A DNA stretch of 64,000 nt from Cryptomeria japonica (GCF_030272615.1 NC_081414.1:783594119-783658118), one strand, 5' to 3'; positions 23,362-36,163 are shown, counted from the first letter of the stretch. The notes: generated by a model from the sequence alone, not told the origin. Program-made: numbers and translations.

Positions 23362-24372
23362 TTTTTATGGAGTTGTTGATACTATAGTATTCACTGTGGC
23401 CTAGTAATGTAATGAGAAATTCAAAATATTAGCAATATGAAAATTTGACTTGTTGGATGCTTTCCAGTGACAGTTTTTATTGGTCTGAGAAAAGGATTTT
23501 GTTTTTACATTTTTTTTATTGAGATGTATTTATTTTCATTTATATTATTTTTTCAACTCGTAAAAGTTAGAAGGAATTTTATGATAGATTTATTAATATG
23601 ATTATTATAGTAAAATTTATATTTTATGTGTCATTTTCCATTTATTTGTATGATCATTTTTAGAAAATGCTATAGCACATTTACAATATGACAATTATTA
23701 GCTTTATTGGCAGTTATAAACTCCACCTTGGACTTTATTGGCATTTATAAACTAATGTAAACTCCACCTTGAAATTGGGGAAAAATTAAAAATGTTCAAG
23801 TTTTTGTTTAAATTTTAAGGGCAATTGGTGGAAAAATGAAAATTACGGCTTCGCAGCGGTCATCTGCAACGGGAAACCTATTTCGGCCGTTGAAACGCGA
23901 AACAAAAGTCTCCAGTCGCATTTCTAGTAACTAGGATGTCGTTAAAGCTTTGGTGGTGTCAAAGTTTGATGCATGTATCCCAACCGTCAGGACCTGGAAT
24001 CCCCGTGAGGTGTACTCTACAATAAACATATAGTTTTTATGGAGCTGTTGATACTATAGTATTCACTGTGGCCTAGTAATGTTATGAGAGATTCAAAATA
24101 TTAGCAATATGAAAATTTGACTTGTTGGATGCTTTCCAGTGACAGTTTTTATTGGTTTGAGAAAAGGATTTTGTTTTTACATTTTTTTTATTGAGATGTA
24201 TTTATTTTCATTTATATTATTTTTTCAACTCGTAAAAGTTAGAAGGAATTTTATGATAGATTTATTAATATGATTATTATAGTAAAATTTATATTTTATG
24301 TGTCATTTTCCATTTATTCGTATGATCATTTTTAGAAAATGCTATAGCACATTTACATAATGACAATTGACA
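23029..24372 (+). repeat. 672-bp direct tandem duplication
   Basis: GCTTTATTGGCAGTTATAAA begins both units, at 23029 and 23701. Each unit holds the right end of the MITE-like insert, the last about 98 bp of SET copy 3 and its 3' flank. Differences between units are few, so the duplication is fairly recent and postdates the insertion. Confidence 0.85.
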
Positions 24373-25839
24373 AAATCTTGTGCAAATTTGGACCCCTTGC
24401 CATATGCTCTTTACTTATTTAGTCACGCACATTTTCTCCCCACCATATCTATTTGTAAGCATATTTTGATATATTCACCCAAATTATGCATTAATTATGC
24501 CTATTTAACCACCTATACCTATACATTACATTATTCACTAGATATGAATGCTTATGTATCTTGGGTCAATTCGACATTTTTGGGGTCAACCTCATGATTG
24601 TGGATTACCCCATTAATTTTCATAACTCAGATTTGAACTTTGGCTAATGGTTGGTCATTTACATTGTACAAAGTGCCAACTTACCAAATGTTTTATATAT
24701 TTTTTTAAATGCAACTTCATTTACATTTAAAAGTGGAGCATGCTAGAATATTTTGAAACCTAGTTTTACATCACATAACATGAAAGCACTTATATGTGTG
24801 AAGTGTATTGTTTTCAATTATTTACATAACATTTTCAAAGGTTGACCTTAGATAATATGTCCTCTAGCAACATACATATGGTTGTCCGTTTTTGCATCAT
24901 GTTGCTCTAATTTAATATTTTTAGTTTTATGCTACAACAATACTCCAAAAGGTTCCTTGTAGTGCATCCAAGAGATGGATTGGTTTCTAACCCGCAACTT
25001 GTCATATGACTAGGTCACCCTTCTTGTATCTCTCAACATGATTCAAATTGACATGTTTTACTTTTAATACCTTTACTGCAGCAAAGAGATGGATTGGTTG
25101 CCAACCCTCAAAGTTTCCATACCCTTAGGGCACCCTTGTATTACCTCTATGTCTTAGTTTAATTTTATGTAATTTTCCATTTCTTTAAGTTTTTGGGTTT
25201 CACCTACTTTTGCAAAACTTCTAATTCAATAAAAAAGGGTCACAATATTGTCAATGTCAATTTTGATAACCACCATGGTGGTAATTATTTTTGCATGGCA
25301 TTCTCGTTAGTCTTACAATATTTTTTTGAGACTACAAGTCTATTTAAATTGGTGGCTTAACATTATGTAGAATAAATATATAATTTAAATTGTTTTGGCT
25401 TCTCCTTAAATATTATGATTTTGAATCCTAATCTTATATTTTTGGAACTTATCACTCTTTTACCCATTGCCCATTTTAAACATGTTTTATGCTCACTTGT
25501 ATCAATATTTATACTTTGATTATTTTAAAAAACTTTAAGCTAATCATTAGCTACTTTCCACATTAAAAATTTGCGAATAGATGTATTATTGCCTTCCAAA
25601 ATCTATTAGGATTATTTTAGCGTATGTTCTCCTCTATACAATATCTTCTAATACATTCACTTGAAAAATAAATATAGTTCAAATTTCACTCTTTATTTAA
25701 AATTATTTTAAATACTAGTAGTTTATGTTTTATGTTTAAATTACTAAATATAGTAGTATTTATAGTGAGCCAATTTTTGCTTTTAGTTAGTTTTAACCTT
25801 ACTTTCTATCTTTGTTGTGTACACTATTTTCATGGTCTA

Positions 25840-26615
25840 GTTTTGATCAAGAACATCTTCGGTTCTTGGCAATCTTGCATCAACCAAAATATTTCCTTTC
25901 TATTTTGCAATTTCAACATTTCATTCTACATTTTCCGGGATTCGCTCACCGGATCCTGTGGAGTTTGTTTTTGCTAGAAGACTTGATCATTTTCCTTATT
26001 CCCAAACTGCAGAGCATTTGGATCATTTTCCAGCAAGTTATCACTACCAGTTTCTGAGACAGTTTTCTGGTACCGGTTTCCTGGACCTATTTGCATTGGT
26101 GATCTACCAGATCCCTTCTGTAGTTTGTGGAGCCCTAAGCGTTGATTCCAATGTTCCTTGGCATGTGGCCGACCTCCCCAGAGTTCTACACTTGATCCTT
26201 TTGATTTTTCAGAGGAATTTCTTTGGTGGAGGCCGACCTTGTTGTTTTACACATTAGGTCTTGTTCTTCGGTATTTGATCCCTTTTTGGGCTGACCAAAT
26301 CCCTTTAATCATATAAATAATTATAATTGAACATTAGAATGCAATCAGAAAGGAATTAGATAGAACATAGAAGCTAGATCTTTAGATTTGAGGTCTCGGT
26401 TGTGACCTGCCCTTTAATTGAGCAAATTTTAGCAGGCCTGTGAGCCGGTTTTATTTAACCTTGATGTTACTGATTGGTTGTAATCAATTTTCATGATATA
26501 ATTCATTCTGTTATGGATTGCCTCCATCATATCCTTGCATTTCCGTTGTGTTTAATCTTACTGACCGATCTAGATTGATCTCTTTGAGGTCCCTCCTAAC
26601 CGGTGATTGCACCAA
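25840..26615. mobile_element. Unclassified ~780-bp insertion in the duplicated flank
   Basis: The left duplication unit reads GGTCTATTTTACATT without a break at 21790. In the right unit GGTCTA (ending 25839) and TTTTACATT (from 26616) are separated by 776 bp of less AT-rich DNA. Overlapping open frames inside (for example 25958-26257) have no recognisable domain. No clear target duplication or inverted termini were found. Confidence 0.6.
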
Positions 26616-26885
26616 TTTTACATTCTATTTGTTTTAAATAAATTTTAAACATTTTCTAGGCTCATTTGTATTAATTCAAATAATGTGCATCTTAAAAATA
26701 TAAATATTTATTGCCTTTATTGAGTATAATATTTGATTCATAGCTTCTTATTCATCAATTAGACCTTATAGGATCTTTACATGATCTGATATTCATTATC
26801 CCACACTCGTGGTGTCTCATAGGTATATATGGTTCAAAGGATCTCACATTAGTATCCCTCTATTTCAACAAACCAAAATAAGTTT

Positions 26886-27854
26886 ACCATTAACTACATA
26901 AGTATTTATGGCTCCTCTTTCCATCATTTAATTACATTAGACCAAGGCTTATTACACATTATTCAAACGCATTTCTATTCTTCCAAAGATTCTTTATTAT
27001 TTCTTTTTCATATAGACAACCCCAAGTACACTTGGTGTTCACATATACATATTGTAATTTATTCTCTGATCAACTTATGATCTTCTATGACTCTTAATTC
27101 ATTATTTTGAGAGTTTCTAAGCATTGCATAAAATTAAATTATCTCAAGAAAGCATCTTGTCTTCAAGTTTAAGTTGGAAGAAAAGTGTTTGGTTGTTATT
27201 CTCTAAATTATATATCATTATCCCTTAATGTTCTTGTTATCACATTCTTTCTTATACTTTAAGAAATCTGTTTAATATTTTTAAATCATTATTGTATATT
27301 TTCATATTTTGAAAAAAAAAATTCTTGTTATTTTTTTAATAGATATGTAGGTCAACAACAATTCATTTTTTCTAACCCTTTTTCAATAATTCATGTGCTT
27401 GACTTATAAAATTTTAAGGATCACAACAATTTGTTTTAATAATTTACTATTATTGCAAAAAATCAAAGTATCTCAAAAACTTATCACATATCCTTGCATA
27501 AGTTTGCAATTAAGTATTTGGATAGTATTTTTCATTATATATTATCTTCCTCATATTTTTAAAAGGGGTTTACATCTCATAATAATTTAGGATATTCTTT
27601 AAACACTTACAAAATATCTCTTCATATTTTCCATATATTGAACAAACATCTTCATTTCTAGTTTTTGTTAAAAGAAGTTAATATTTTTACTATTTGATAG
27701 GCCTGTATTTTGTCTATCTTCATAAGGTTTCCATTAGACTCTAATTAAGTTCTTATATATTATATGTTTCAAACTTTAGATTTATCTTGACTCCTTACAT
27801 TACCAAGACCTTATATGAGCATATTAGTATGTCTATTTAAATGGATATGAACAT
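26886..27854. other. AT-rich intergenic region
   Basis: No gene or element could be identified between the end of the segmental duplication and the target-site duplication of the Gypsy element. Confidence 0.5.
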
Positions 27855-27859
27855 AAAAT

Positions 27860-29528
27860 TGGTGCAGGGGCACCATGTTAGTCATTTAGTGTAGATGAAG
27901 TCTCATGTCAAGTTTTGGTGTTTTGAGTTTACATATGATGTAATAAGGTCCTATGGACCATTTGAGAATGGCGTGTAATGGTCTTGAATCATAGGAGGAC
28001 TTTTTAGGATCATTTAGTATGTTTTGTGAAAAACTGCCATTATTGGAAGAAGTTGACATGTTTCAAAATGCAAAATTATGCAAATTATAAAAATGGAATC
28101 CTAACGGTTATGGGAGTTCAAAAGTTGGTTAAAACAGTTGGAAAATATGTAAAAGGCTTTAAATAGACCTTGTATGGTTGAGAAAATGGTTGGCTATGGA
28201 TTTTGAATATTGAAACAATAATTCATTTTCTTTTCTCTACAAATCCACAAGTAATCTTTGTTGCAGTCTGGATTGTATGTGTTCGTACAATACTGATATG
28301 GTCTAAAACCATTTGCAGTTGTTAGAGGCATGAATTAGCTTTGTTTTGGTTTATATTTGGAGTATTTTCATAAAGATTGGAGCATTTTAGAGGCGATTTA
28401 TTGAAAGCGGTACAATGATCCTAATTTTTTTAGGGTATGAACACAAAGATTATGATTGGAGTCTCATTCCAATGATAGGAATTCCTCATAATGTGTGGAA
28501 TGAAACTGCAGGGCGTGTACTTTTTTTTTTGAACTTGCAAAGGTGACCAAATGGTGTTTGTGGCCCAAGGTGGGTGATATCTTGGTTGTGTCTCCCTTGA
28601 ATTTTGGTTGAAAGTGATTGTTCAGTCTAAGCGTTTGCCTAAAATACGATGGTAAAGGATGGGTGAGGGATTGGAGAGCATGGGTAGACCTATTGTGAAG
28701 TTTTTGAGGTGTTGGTTGGCATGGTAGACACTTGGAGTGTGTGGTTTCAAACCCTCATTTAACTAGCCTTAAGAAGAACAAAGCAAGGGTTTTGTGATTG
28801 GAAGAGGTTGTGAGTACTTCTCCTACAAAAAGTTATTATTTAAGATTATTTTCTACTTGTGTAAGTCATTGGAGTATAGTTTAGAACTTGGGAATCAATC
28901 CTTCATAGGGTTGTTGTGGAAAAGAAGGCTAATTAGGCCTAAAGAGTAGAGCACCAATCCATTTTTGTCTAATGTATTTCAAAACAACCACCCCTTCATT
29001 TTTGATATGTTTTGTAACTTCCAAATGGGTGTACTAAACTACTTTTGTCTTGTGGAGATCCATTCTAGATCACAAATTATGATCTGATCTATCAAATGCG
29101 AGGGCTACTAGAGTCTAGGACTGATTGTTTGGATAGTATAGTAGTCGGAATAATTAAAAGATTTGGAGGGTATAGATGGTCTATTCATGTCACATTTACT
29201 TTCCCTAAGATGTCTCCAATGTTAGTTACAATGTTGTGAATCCTTGACCCAAAGTTGGTGTTTATAGCTCGTTGAGGCATAGTGCATTGTGAAAGAGAAC
29301 TTGGAGTTTGAGAAGGGTGAAAAAAGTGAGTTGGTTGGGAACCAACCTCTAATGAGTTCATGTCCTTTCAAGTATTGGAACACCAAGGACCTATCCTTGA
29401 GAGGGAACTTTCTTACATGGTTGCTTGTATAGGTGAGTTGGGAGAAAGATCTCCCATGTTGAAATTTTAAACCATACCATCGTAAGTGGTGTGTGATCTT
29501 TTGGAATCTATTGCTCTGATTTACATCA
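27860..29528 (+). repeat. 5' LTR of Gypsy element 1
   Basis: Direct repeat of 31898-33574. It starts TGGTGCAGGGGCACC and ends TTTACATCA just before the degenerate primer-binding site. Confidence 0.92.
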
Positions 29529-29546
29529 ATTTGTATCAGATCATAG
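29529..29546 (+). other. Degenerate primer-binding site (tRNA-iMet type)
   Basis: TTTGTATCAGATCATAGG immediately follows the 5' LTR and resembles the plant initiator-Met complement TGGTATCAGAGC. The related element at 62303 keeps the canonical form. Confidence 0.65.
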
Positions 29547-29614
29547 GTATTATATCTTTTGAGGGAGATTTTTTTGGGTTTGCATGGAGGAAGGTTGGAA
29601 GTTGTAAAGTCAAG

Positions 29615-30660
29615 ATGCCTTCTAAGAATAGTGGCACTGCTAGAGAGTTGCAGGAGTTAAAAGAGAGACATGTAAAGTTGTTGGAGTCCCATAACACTGC
29701 GTTATCAAGGCTTGTTTCCCTTGAGTCTAATCAAAGAAGTGGTGTGGTATTAGATGATGAAAGTGAATCTAAGGAAGAAGAAGGTGAAGGAGAGAATGAA
29801 GGAGAGGAAGAGCAATTAGACTCTGAGGAACAAAGGACAATCAGACTACCAAGAGAATTCAAAGGTGATAAACATAATTTGAAAGTTGATTTACCTATGT
29901 ATGGAGGGGATTTGAATGGTGAAGAGCTTCTAGATTGGATTGTAGCAATTGATAATCACTTTGAATGTGAGGATGTTCCTAATGAGTACAAGGTGAAGGT
30001 AGCAGAGACAAACTCAAGGGATACACATTATTATTGTGGTACTATGAACAAGATGAGAGGATAAAGAAAGGTAAAGCAAAGATAGTTTCTTGGGATAGGA
30101 TGGTTACTAAACATAATGGTAAACTTATTCCTAAAGACTATGAAGTTAAATTGTATAATAAACTCCAAGGTATGAAACAAAGAGAGTTAGATGTTAATAC
30201 TTATACTGATGAATTTTATAAGTTGAGTGTAAGATTCGATAGGATGGATGATGAGGTTGAAAAACTTTCTAAATACCTTGGTGGACTTAGATTTAACATT
30301 CAAGATGAACTAGTTGTGAGAAATCCAAGGATAGTTGAGGAATATTTTTAGTTGGCCATTAGAGTGGAAGAGAAGATAAAAATAAGGCAAGACAAGTCCA
30401 TTAGAGGAAGAAGCAACATGAATAGAGGAAGAGGATCAAAACAGTCTTTTGAAGACCAAGAAGAGAAAAACAAAAGAAAGGACCAAGGTATAGATTCAAG
30501 AGGTGAATTCAAAGGTTTTAGCTCTGGCAGATTTGGTGGTTGCAGAGGTTCAAACACATTTTCAGGTAGGTGTTACCATTGAAATGAATTTGGTCATCCA
30601 GGATTCAAGTTCCCTAAAAAACAAGGTTCTATTTCAAGTGGAGGTGAAGGAGAAGTGAAA
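29615..30660 (+). pseudogene. Gag pseudogene of Gypsy element 1
   Basis: The most likely start is the ATG at 29615 (MPSKNSGTARELQELKERH), giving a coiled-coil-like N-terminus and an acidic linker. The capsid-like part follows: YGGDLNGEELLDWIVAIDNHFE, then after a frameshift near 30030 YYEQDERIKKGKAKIVSWDR and YTDEFYKLSVRFDRM. A TAG at 30349-30351 sits where the related Gag at 63.08 kb has Gln. A basic Arg/Gly-rich segment follows. The zinc knuckle is ruined: CYH-stop-NEFGHPGFKF, with a stop and Phe replacing two of the expected Cys of CX2CX4HX4C. Not functional. Confidence 0.85.
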
Positions 30661-30834
30661 AGAGAGTGCATTTGGTGAAAGAAGATGGAGATGAGAGTGT
30701 AAACTCTCCAATGCAATATGGTGCTCCAAAAGTGGGAGAATCATTAATGGTGAGAAGAACAATACTCAAGGCATCCAAGGAGAAGGATATTACATAAAGG
30801 AGGACTCATTTCAAAACCACATGCAAGTGCAAAG

Positions 30835-31177
30835 GTGAGGTATGTAAGGTAGTGGTAGATATAGGTTTTATTGATAATATGGTGTCTAATTAAATGGTAG
30901 ACAAACTGAAGCTAGAGAGAATTCCTCATGAAACACCATATAGAGTGTCTTGGTTATTTTTGTGAATAAAAAAGCTTTGGTTGAGTTTAATATTGGTGAG
31001 TATAGAGACAAGATTCTTTGTGATGTGTTGCCCATGGATTGTTGCCATTTGTTGCTTGGAAGGACATGGCAGTTTGATAGGCTTGCAATTTATGATGGTA
31101 GACAAAATGCTTACTCTATTGAAAAGGATGGAACCACTTTTACACTAACACCATTGCAAAAGACTGTTAAAGGGTAG
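30835..31177 (+). pseudogene. Retroviral-type aspartic protease remnant of Gypsy element 1
   Basis: The segment VVVDIGFIDN occupies the place of the DSG active site (Gly kept, Ser replaced). It is followed, after a stop, by VEFNIGEYRDKILCDVLPMDCCHLLLGRTWQFDR, the typical flap and C-terminal part of Gypsy proteases (ILCDVLPM, HLLLGRxWQFD). It ends at the TAG near 31175. The 31180-31897 stretch that leads to the 3' LTR has no recognisable polymerase motif. Confidence 0.75.
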
Positions 31178-31897
31178 ACTAAGGAAACCAAGGTATTCAT
31201 GCTGGGTAAGAAGGAATTTGTCAAGTTTGAGGAAGACAAAATGAAGAGTGTGTAGCCACTACAAAAGAAGGTATAAATACAATGAGTTTGCATAATGATA
31301 CAAGGATAGGAAAAAAAGAAGATTGGTTGATGTGAAAGTCTGATACAAAGAAGGTCACATATGGATTGATAGATGGAATGCAAGGTTTCTTAGAAAAGCA
31401 TGGGGAAATTCTAGTAGGGACGGTTCTTTGTCCCTTGGTGGAAAAAGAGGTTAGAGGACAATAAAATGTTATTAAGATAGAGATTACTTAGTCTCATAAG
31501 ATAGAGACTAATGGGACAAAGAATCTGATGACAAAAGTAAGAGGAAAAGGTGCAAGCCAAAGGAGTGAGTTTGGGTATACAATAAGAGTGAAGGAGGGAT
31601 ATAGTCAAAGACATGGTTGACAAAGGCCAGTGTGTAGGTCTAAAGGAAAGTTATACATCAGGTTCAGATGAAAGAAAGGCCAGCAAGCATACCTCAAGAC
31701 AGTTTGCAAGGTTGGAGCAATGTATAGGTTGCAATACGGTCACTAGTCCAAAGAGTGATGCTAATATTCAATACCTTAGTCATTGCAAGAGATCACCTGA
31801 TTGGAGAGAATTTGGAGCACAAGCAGATGGATTGATCCAATCTATTTTGGTGTAGTATAGTCCCCAAGGGGCTTGGGAACTTTTCAGGCTGGATGTA

Positions 31898-33574
31898 TGG
31901 TGCAGAGGCACCGTGTTAGTCATTTGGTGTAGCAGAAGTCTCATGTCAACTTTTGGTGTTTTGAGTTTACATGTGATGTAATAAGGTCCTATGGACCATT
32001 TTAGAATGGTTTGTAATGGTCTTGAGTCATAGGAGGACTTTTTAGGATCATTTAATATGTTTTGTCAAAAACTATCATTATTGGAAAAAGTTGTCATGTT
32101 TCAAAATGCAAAATTATCCAAATTGTAAAGAATGGAATCCCATTGGTCATGAGAGTTTCAAATTTAGTTAAAATAGTTGGAAAATATGTAAAAGGATTTA
32201 AATAGACCTTTTATGGTTGAGAAAAGGGTTGGCTATGAATTTTGAATATTGAAACAATAATTCATTTTTACATTTCTTTGCAAATCATTGGTAATCTACT
32301 GTTGCAGTCTTCTGTACATGTCCATACAGTACTGTTATTGTCTAAAACCATTTAAAATTGTTATATGCATGATTTAAATTTGTTTTGGTTTTTATTGGGA
32401 GTGTTTTCATAAATATTGGAGCATTTTAGAGGCGATTTACTTGAAGCAGTGCAGTGATCTTGATATTTGAGGGTCTCAACACAAAGATTATTATTGGAGT
32501 CTCATTCCACTGGTAGGAATTCCTCATAATTGGTGGAATGAGACCCCAAGGCATGTAATTTGATGTTTTTTAACTTAAAAAGTTTGCCAAATGGTGTTTG
32601 TGGCCTAAGGGGAGTGATGTCCTGGTTGTGTCTTCCATGGATTTTGGTTGAAAGTGATGATTCAGACTAAGAGTTTTCCTAAAATGTGATGGTCAAGGAT
32701 GGGCGAGGGCTTGGAGAGCTTGGGTGGACCTATTGTGAAGTGTTTTATATTTTTTTTTCTGCATGGTAGAGGCCTGGACCATGTGGTTTCATCGAACCCT
32801 CGTTTAACTAGCCTTAAGAAGAACAAAGCAAGGGTTTTTTGATTGCGAGAGGTTGTGAGCACTTAGCCTGCAAAAAGTTGTTGGTTGAAATTATTTTCTA
32901 CTTGTGTAAGTCAGTGGAGTATATTTTAGAAGTTGGGAATCAATCCTTCATAGGGTTCCTTTGGAAAAGAGGGCTAATTAGGCCTAAAGAGTAGAGCACC
33001 AATCCATTTTTGTCTGATGTGTTTCAAAGACACCACTCCTTAATTTTTGATATGTTTTGTAACTTCCAAATGGGTATCCTAAAATGCTTTTGTCTTGTGG
33101 AGCTCTAGTTTACATCAAAATTTATGACCCGATATGTCAAATGTGAGGGCTACTAGAGTCTAGGAGTAATTGTTTGGATAGTATAGTAGTTAGAATAATC
33201 AAAAGATTTGGAGGGTATAGATGGTCTATTCATGTCACATTTACTTGAAGTAGGATGTATCCAATGTCAATTACCATGTTATGAAGCCTTGACCCAAAGT
33301 TGGTGTTTATTCCCCATTGAGGCATAGTGCATTGTAAAAGAGAACTTGGAGTTTGAGAAGGGTGACAAATGTGAGTTGGTTGGGAACCAACCTTACAATG
33401 AATTCATGTCCTTTGAAGTCTTAGAACACCAAGGAGATATACTTGAGAGGGAACATTTCTACATGGTTTCTTGTATAGGTGAGTTGGGAGAAAGATCTCC
33501 CATGTTGAAATTTTAAACCATACCAAGGTGAGTTGTGTGTAATCTTTTGGAGTCTATTTCTCTGCTATACATCA
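31898..33574 (+). repeat. 3' LTR of Gypsy element 1
   Basis: Direct repeat of the 5' LTR with the same TG...CA ends; preceded by a G-rich stretch (CCCCAAGGGGCTTGGGAAC) near the usual polypurine-tract position and followed by the AAAAT duplication. Confidence 0.92.
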
Positions 33575-33579
33575 AAAAT

Positions 33580-34274
33580 ATATATTTATAATTATTTGGA
33601 ATGTGATGAGATTGGATGGTAGTTATTATTTACAATGTTTTGCATGGTAACTTGTTCTATAGCTTTATGTTCAAGAAGAGTGAAGTTATTCCTACAACCA
33701 ATACTATGTAGCTTCCTATAGCTAAAGGAAGAACTGTCTTTGAACCATTCAAAGGAAGCCCAATTAATATGAGTTGTTGAAGAGTGTCACTCATTTGTGA
33801 ATATCTTCAATGACATGACCAAGTACCTAGCGAAGTATTTATCAATAATCTGTTATGATATTGGAAGTCAACATTTATATCTTAAGTTGGTTATGAGTTT
33901 CATTCTTATTAGGACTCTTAGATGTTTTGTATTTTATTTATTTGCTAATAAATCTATTCCTATGTATGAGGAATGGGTTCTTGTTAGTTATATATTGAGT
34001 CATCCTATTGGAGACTACATAGGAGTCTAAATAGAAAATGAAAAGTTTAATGTTGTTAATGCTATTAATTTCTCTTTTTTTAATATAATTTTGTTAGAAA
34101 AGGTATGCTTTTATATTGATTATGAATGATAATGCATTTTATGAAATAGTTATCTAATTCCTATCGATTCTTTAAAGAGTACTCTATCAAATGGGGTCCA
34201 CTTGAGGTACTACAACTCAAAGTTTGTTTATGTATTTTAATTAGATATTTTTAATTTACTATTAGATTTCATAC
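33580..34274. other. AT-rich intergenic region
   Basis: Short open frames only (for example 33797-34030); none shows a recognisable domain. Confidence 0.45.
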
Positions 34275-36121
34275 TGTAGTGTCGTAAATTGTACACCCTT
34301 TCTAGGGTGGTACAATTTCACACTTAGGTTAACACTCTCCTTAGTGTGTCTTGCATCTTACATTTCTAATTCCTCCTTAAGAATTTAATTAATTAATTTA
34401 ATTAAATCTAAGGTCATGTTTCATCACTTTACACATCACAAATTTGGGCCCTTTACCCTAAGCATGCCCCTTTTCATTTTACTCCTCCAATGAATCATTT
34501 AATCATAAACCTAATCATGTATTATTTTGACCGTTTAGGCCTGATTTCGTATATCAAAACATCTAAAAATCATCTGTAACTTTGGGATGCGCTCTAATAT
34601 CAACATATCTAACAACCCCAAAAATTTGGTGAAAAGTTGGTCGAACCATGGCGGGAATGCACATGGTTTGCAGCTTTTTCCCGAAATTTCAGGAGCACAA
34701 TCCTATGATATAATAATGCTTAACCCCAAAATATCAGCTAGAAATTCAAATCCTAGGTCAGCCTAAACATGAAATTAAGATCTAGGGTTTCATACTTAAG
34801 AGCTCTCTTTCTTCATTTGAAGGGGTCTTCTTCTAAGAATCTAAGAACAGGTTTTTGGAGACTTAGAGCCTTCTTTGCAAAGAAAGAGTAGATCTTTGAA
34901 GTCTTCAACAAAATTCAACATTCATCCATCAAACATTCATCAAGCATCATTTTATCAATTGGGGGATTTTGAAGATATAGAAGAACAATAGGAGATCATC
35001 GACTGAAGATTGACTTGTACCTCTCCCTTGGAGTTGGGTATGGTTTCATGTTATTTTCATATATTTGCATAAGATTCATTTTGATTCATATTCACGCTTT
35101 AGATCACTTTGCATTCTAGATTTAGATCATTTACTTTGTCAATTATAAGTAATTAGGGTTTACTCTTTAGGGTTGCTCTATGTTGTTTACTTTCATTCTT
35201 AGGATCTTGCACACACACAAGGTTCTTGCACACACATTTTCAGTATATTATCGGCTATTCATGGAGGTGGAAATCAATAGAACGGGGGTTTGACTAAGGT
35301 AAAACCCTATATAGATACCCCAAACCCTCTTTTTCAGTTTTAGGTAAAGGTTCGGATCTGAGCATCGCTGGAAGTTTTGGGATCGAAAGAGCACATAGAA
35401 ATAGTTCTAGGTTGCAGATCTTGGTAGAAACCCCAAGGACAAGGGCATGGTGCTCTGGTCCTTCCTAGAATAGTGGCATGGTGCCATGGTCCTGCTCTCT
35501 ATCAGCAGGACTTGGCAGAATAACACTTTGTAGATCTCAGGATCCGTCGTATTAGTTGCAGCTCCAGAATTGCAGAATCAGGACAGTGGCATGGCACCTT
35601 GGTCCTGGACATTTTTGCTCAAATTTTAGACATAGGTGCACCTCTGATTTTTACTTCTAATATGTATTTTTCAGCAGTGTATCAATTGCTCTTTGATCTG
35701 CATTCTGAAATTAGGATTTGCTTGCTTATTTGCTTTCTAGGTTAAATTGCATTGTGCATCATTCCTCTCTCTCATTTACAGCAAAGGAATAGAAAACCTA
35801 AGAGGTAATCCACGACTTTCTCTTTCTCATAAGAAGTAGCCGACATGCGTTACCTCCCTAGGCTCTTTCGTATTCCATGAGTGTGTATGAGAGTGGGAGT
35901 AGGGTTTCCATACTTAGTCTCACCTTTTCCCCTACACACATACAACTGTAATATAGTATTTTGATTATTATTGTTAGCCTAAGAGGTAATCCATGACTTT
36001 CTCTTTCTCATAAGAAGTAGCCAACATGCGTTACCTCCGTAGGCTCTTTCGTATTCCATGAGTGTGTATGAGAGTGGGAGTAGAGTTTTCCATACTTAGT
36101 CTCACTTTTTCCCCTAGTGCA
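34275..36121 (+). mobile_element. LTR-like sequence (possible solo LTR)
   Basis: It begins TGTAGTGTCGTAAATTGTAC, a style common at LTR starts, and can be read to GTGCA at 36121. It has no ORF of note. The flanking five bases (CATAC and TTGTT) do not match, so it may be truncated or the limits may be wrong. The paralogous flank of the SET cluster resumes at about 36124, which supports something foreign ending here. Confidence 0.35.
35797..36117 (+). repeat. 181-bp direct tandem repeat
   Basis: CCTAAGAGGTAATCCAYGAC begins at 35797 and again at 35978. The second unit is nearly identical but truncated after CTTTTTCCCCTA. It lies at the right end of the LTR-like sequence. Confidence 0.85.
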
Positions 36122-36152
36122 TTGTTAAATATGAACATTATCAAGATTAATT

Positions 36153-36163
36153 AAGCCGATAGG
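36153..36163 (+). repeat. Helitron 5' terminal inverted repeat
   Basis: AAGCCGATAGG is an exact 11-bp inverse of 57287-57297. It directly follows the SET-cluster flank sequence, which ends in AATT. Confidence 0.85.

Larger units (their letters stand above)
22066..26885 (+). repeat. Segmental duplication, right unit
   Basis: This second copy of 19337-22065 is expanded to 4.8 kb by three later events: the MITE-like insertion (22686-23262), a 672-bp tandem duplication (23029-24372) and an insertion of about 780 bp (25840-26615). The three breakpoints (19337, 22066, 26886) all carry ACCAT, pointing to recombination at a 5-bp microhomology. Confidence 0.8.
27860..33574 (+). mobile_element. Non-autonomous Gypsy-type LTR retrotransposon (gag-protease remnant)
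   Basis: Two direct LTRs (27860-29528, 1669 bp, and 31898-33574, 1677 bp) both start TGGTGCAG and end ACATCA, giving TG...CA ends. AAAAT flanks the element at 27855-27859 and 33575-33579, a 5-bp target-site duplication. The internal region is only 2.4 kb, with a decayed gag and part of a protease; no reverse transcriptase, RNase H or integrase is present. About 18 differences in the first ~230 aligned LTR positions (counted by eye) indicate an old insertion. It is related to the element starting at 60738, which shares LTR wording (GTAATAAGRTCCTATGGA) and Gag sequence. Confidence 0.93.

Noticed and set aside
25812-26257. Overlapping open frames near 26 kb
   Set aside because: They lie across or inside the unclassified insertion; no domain and no conservation in the left duplication unit.
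34275-36121. Confident solo LTR
   Set aside because: The flanking five bases do not match and no second copy is in the window, so only a low-confidence feature is kept.
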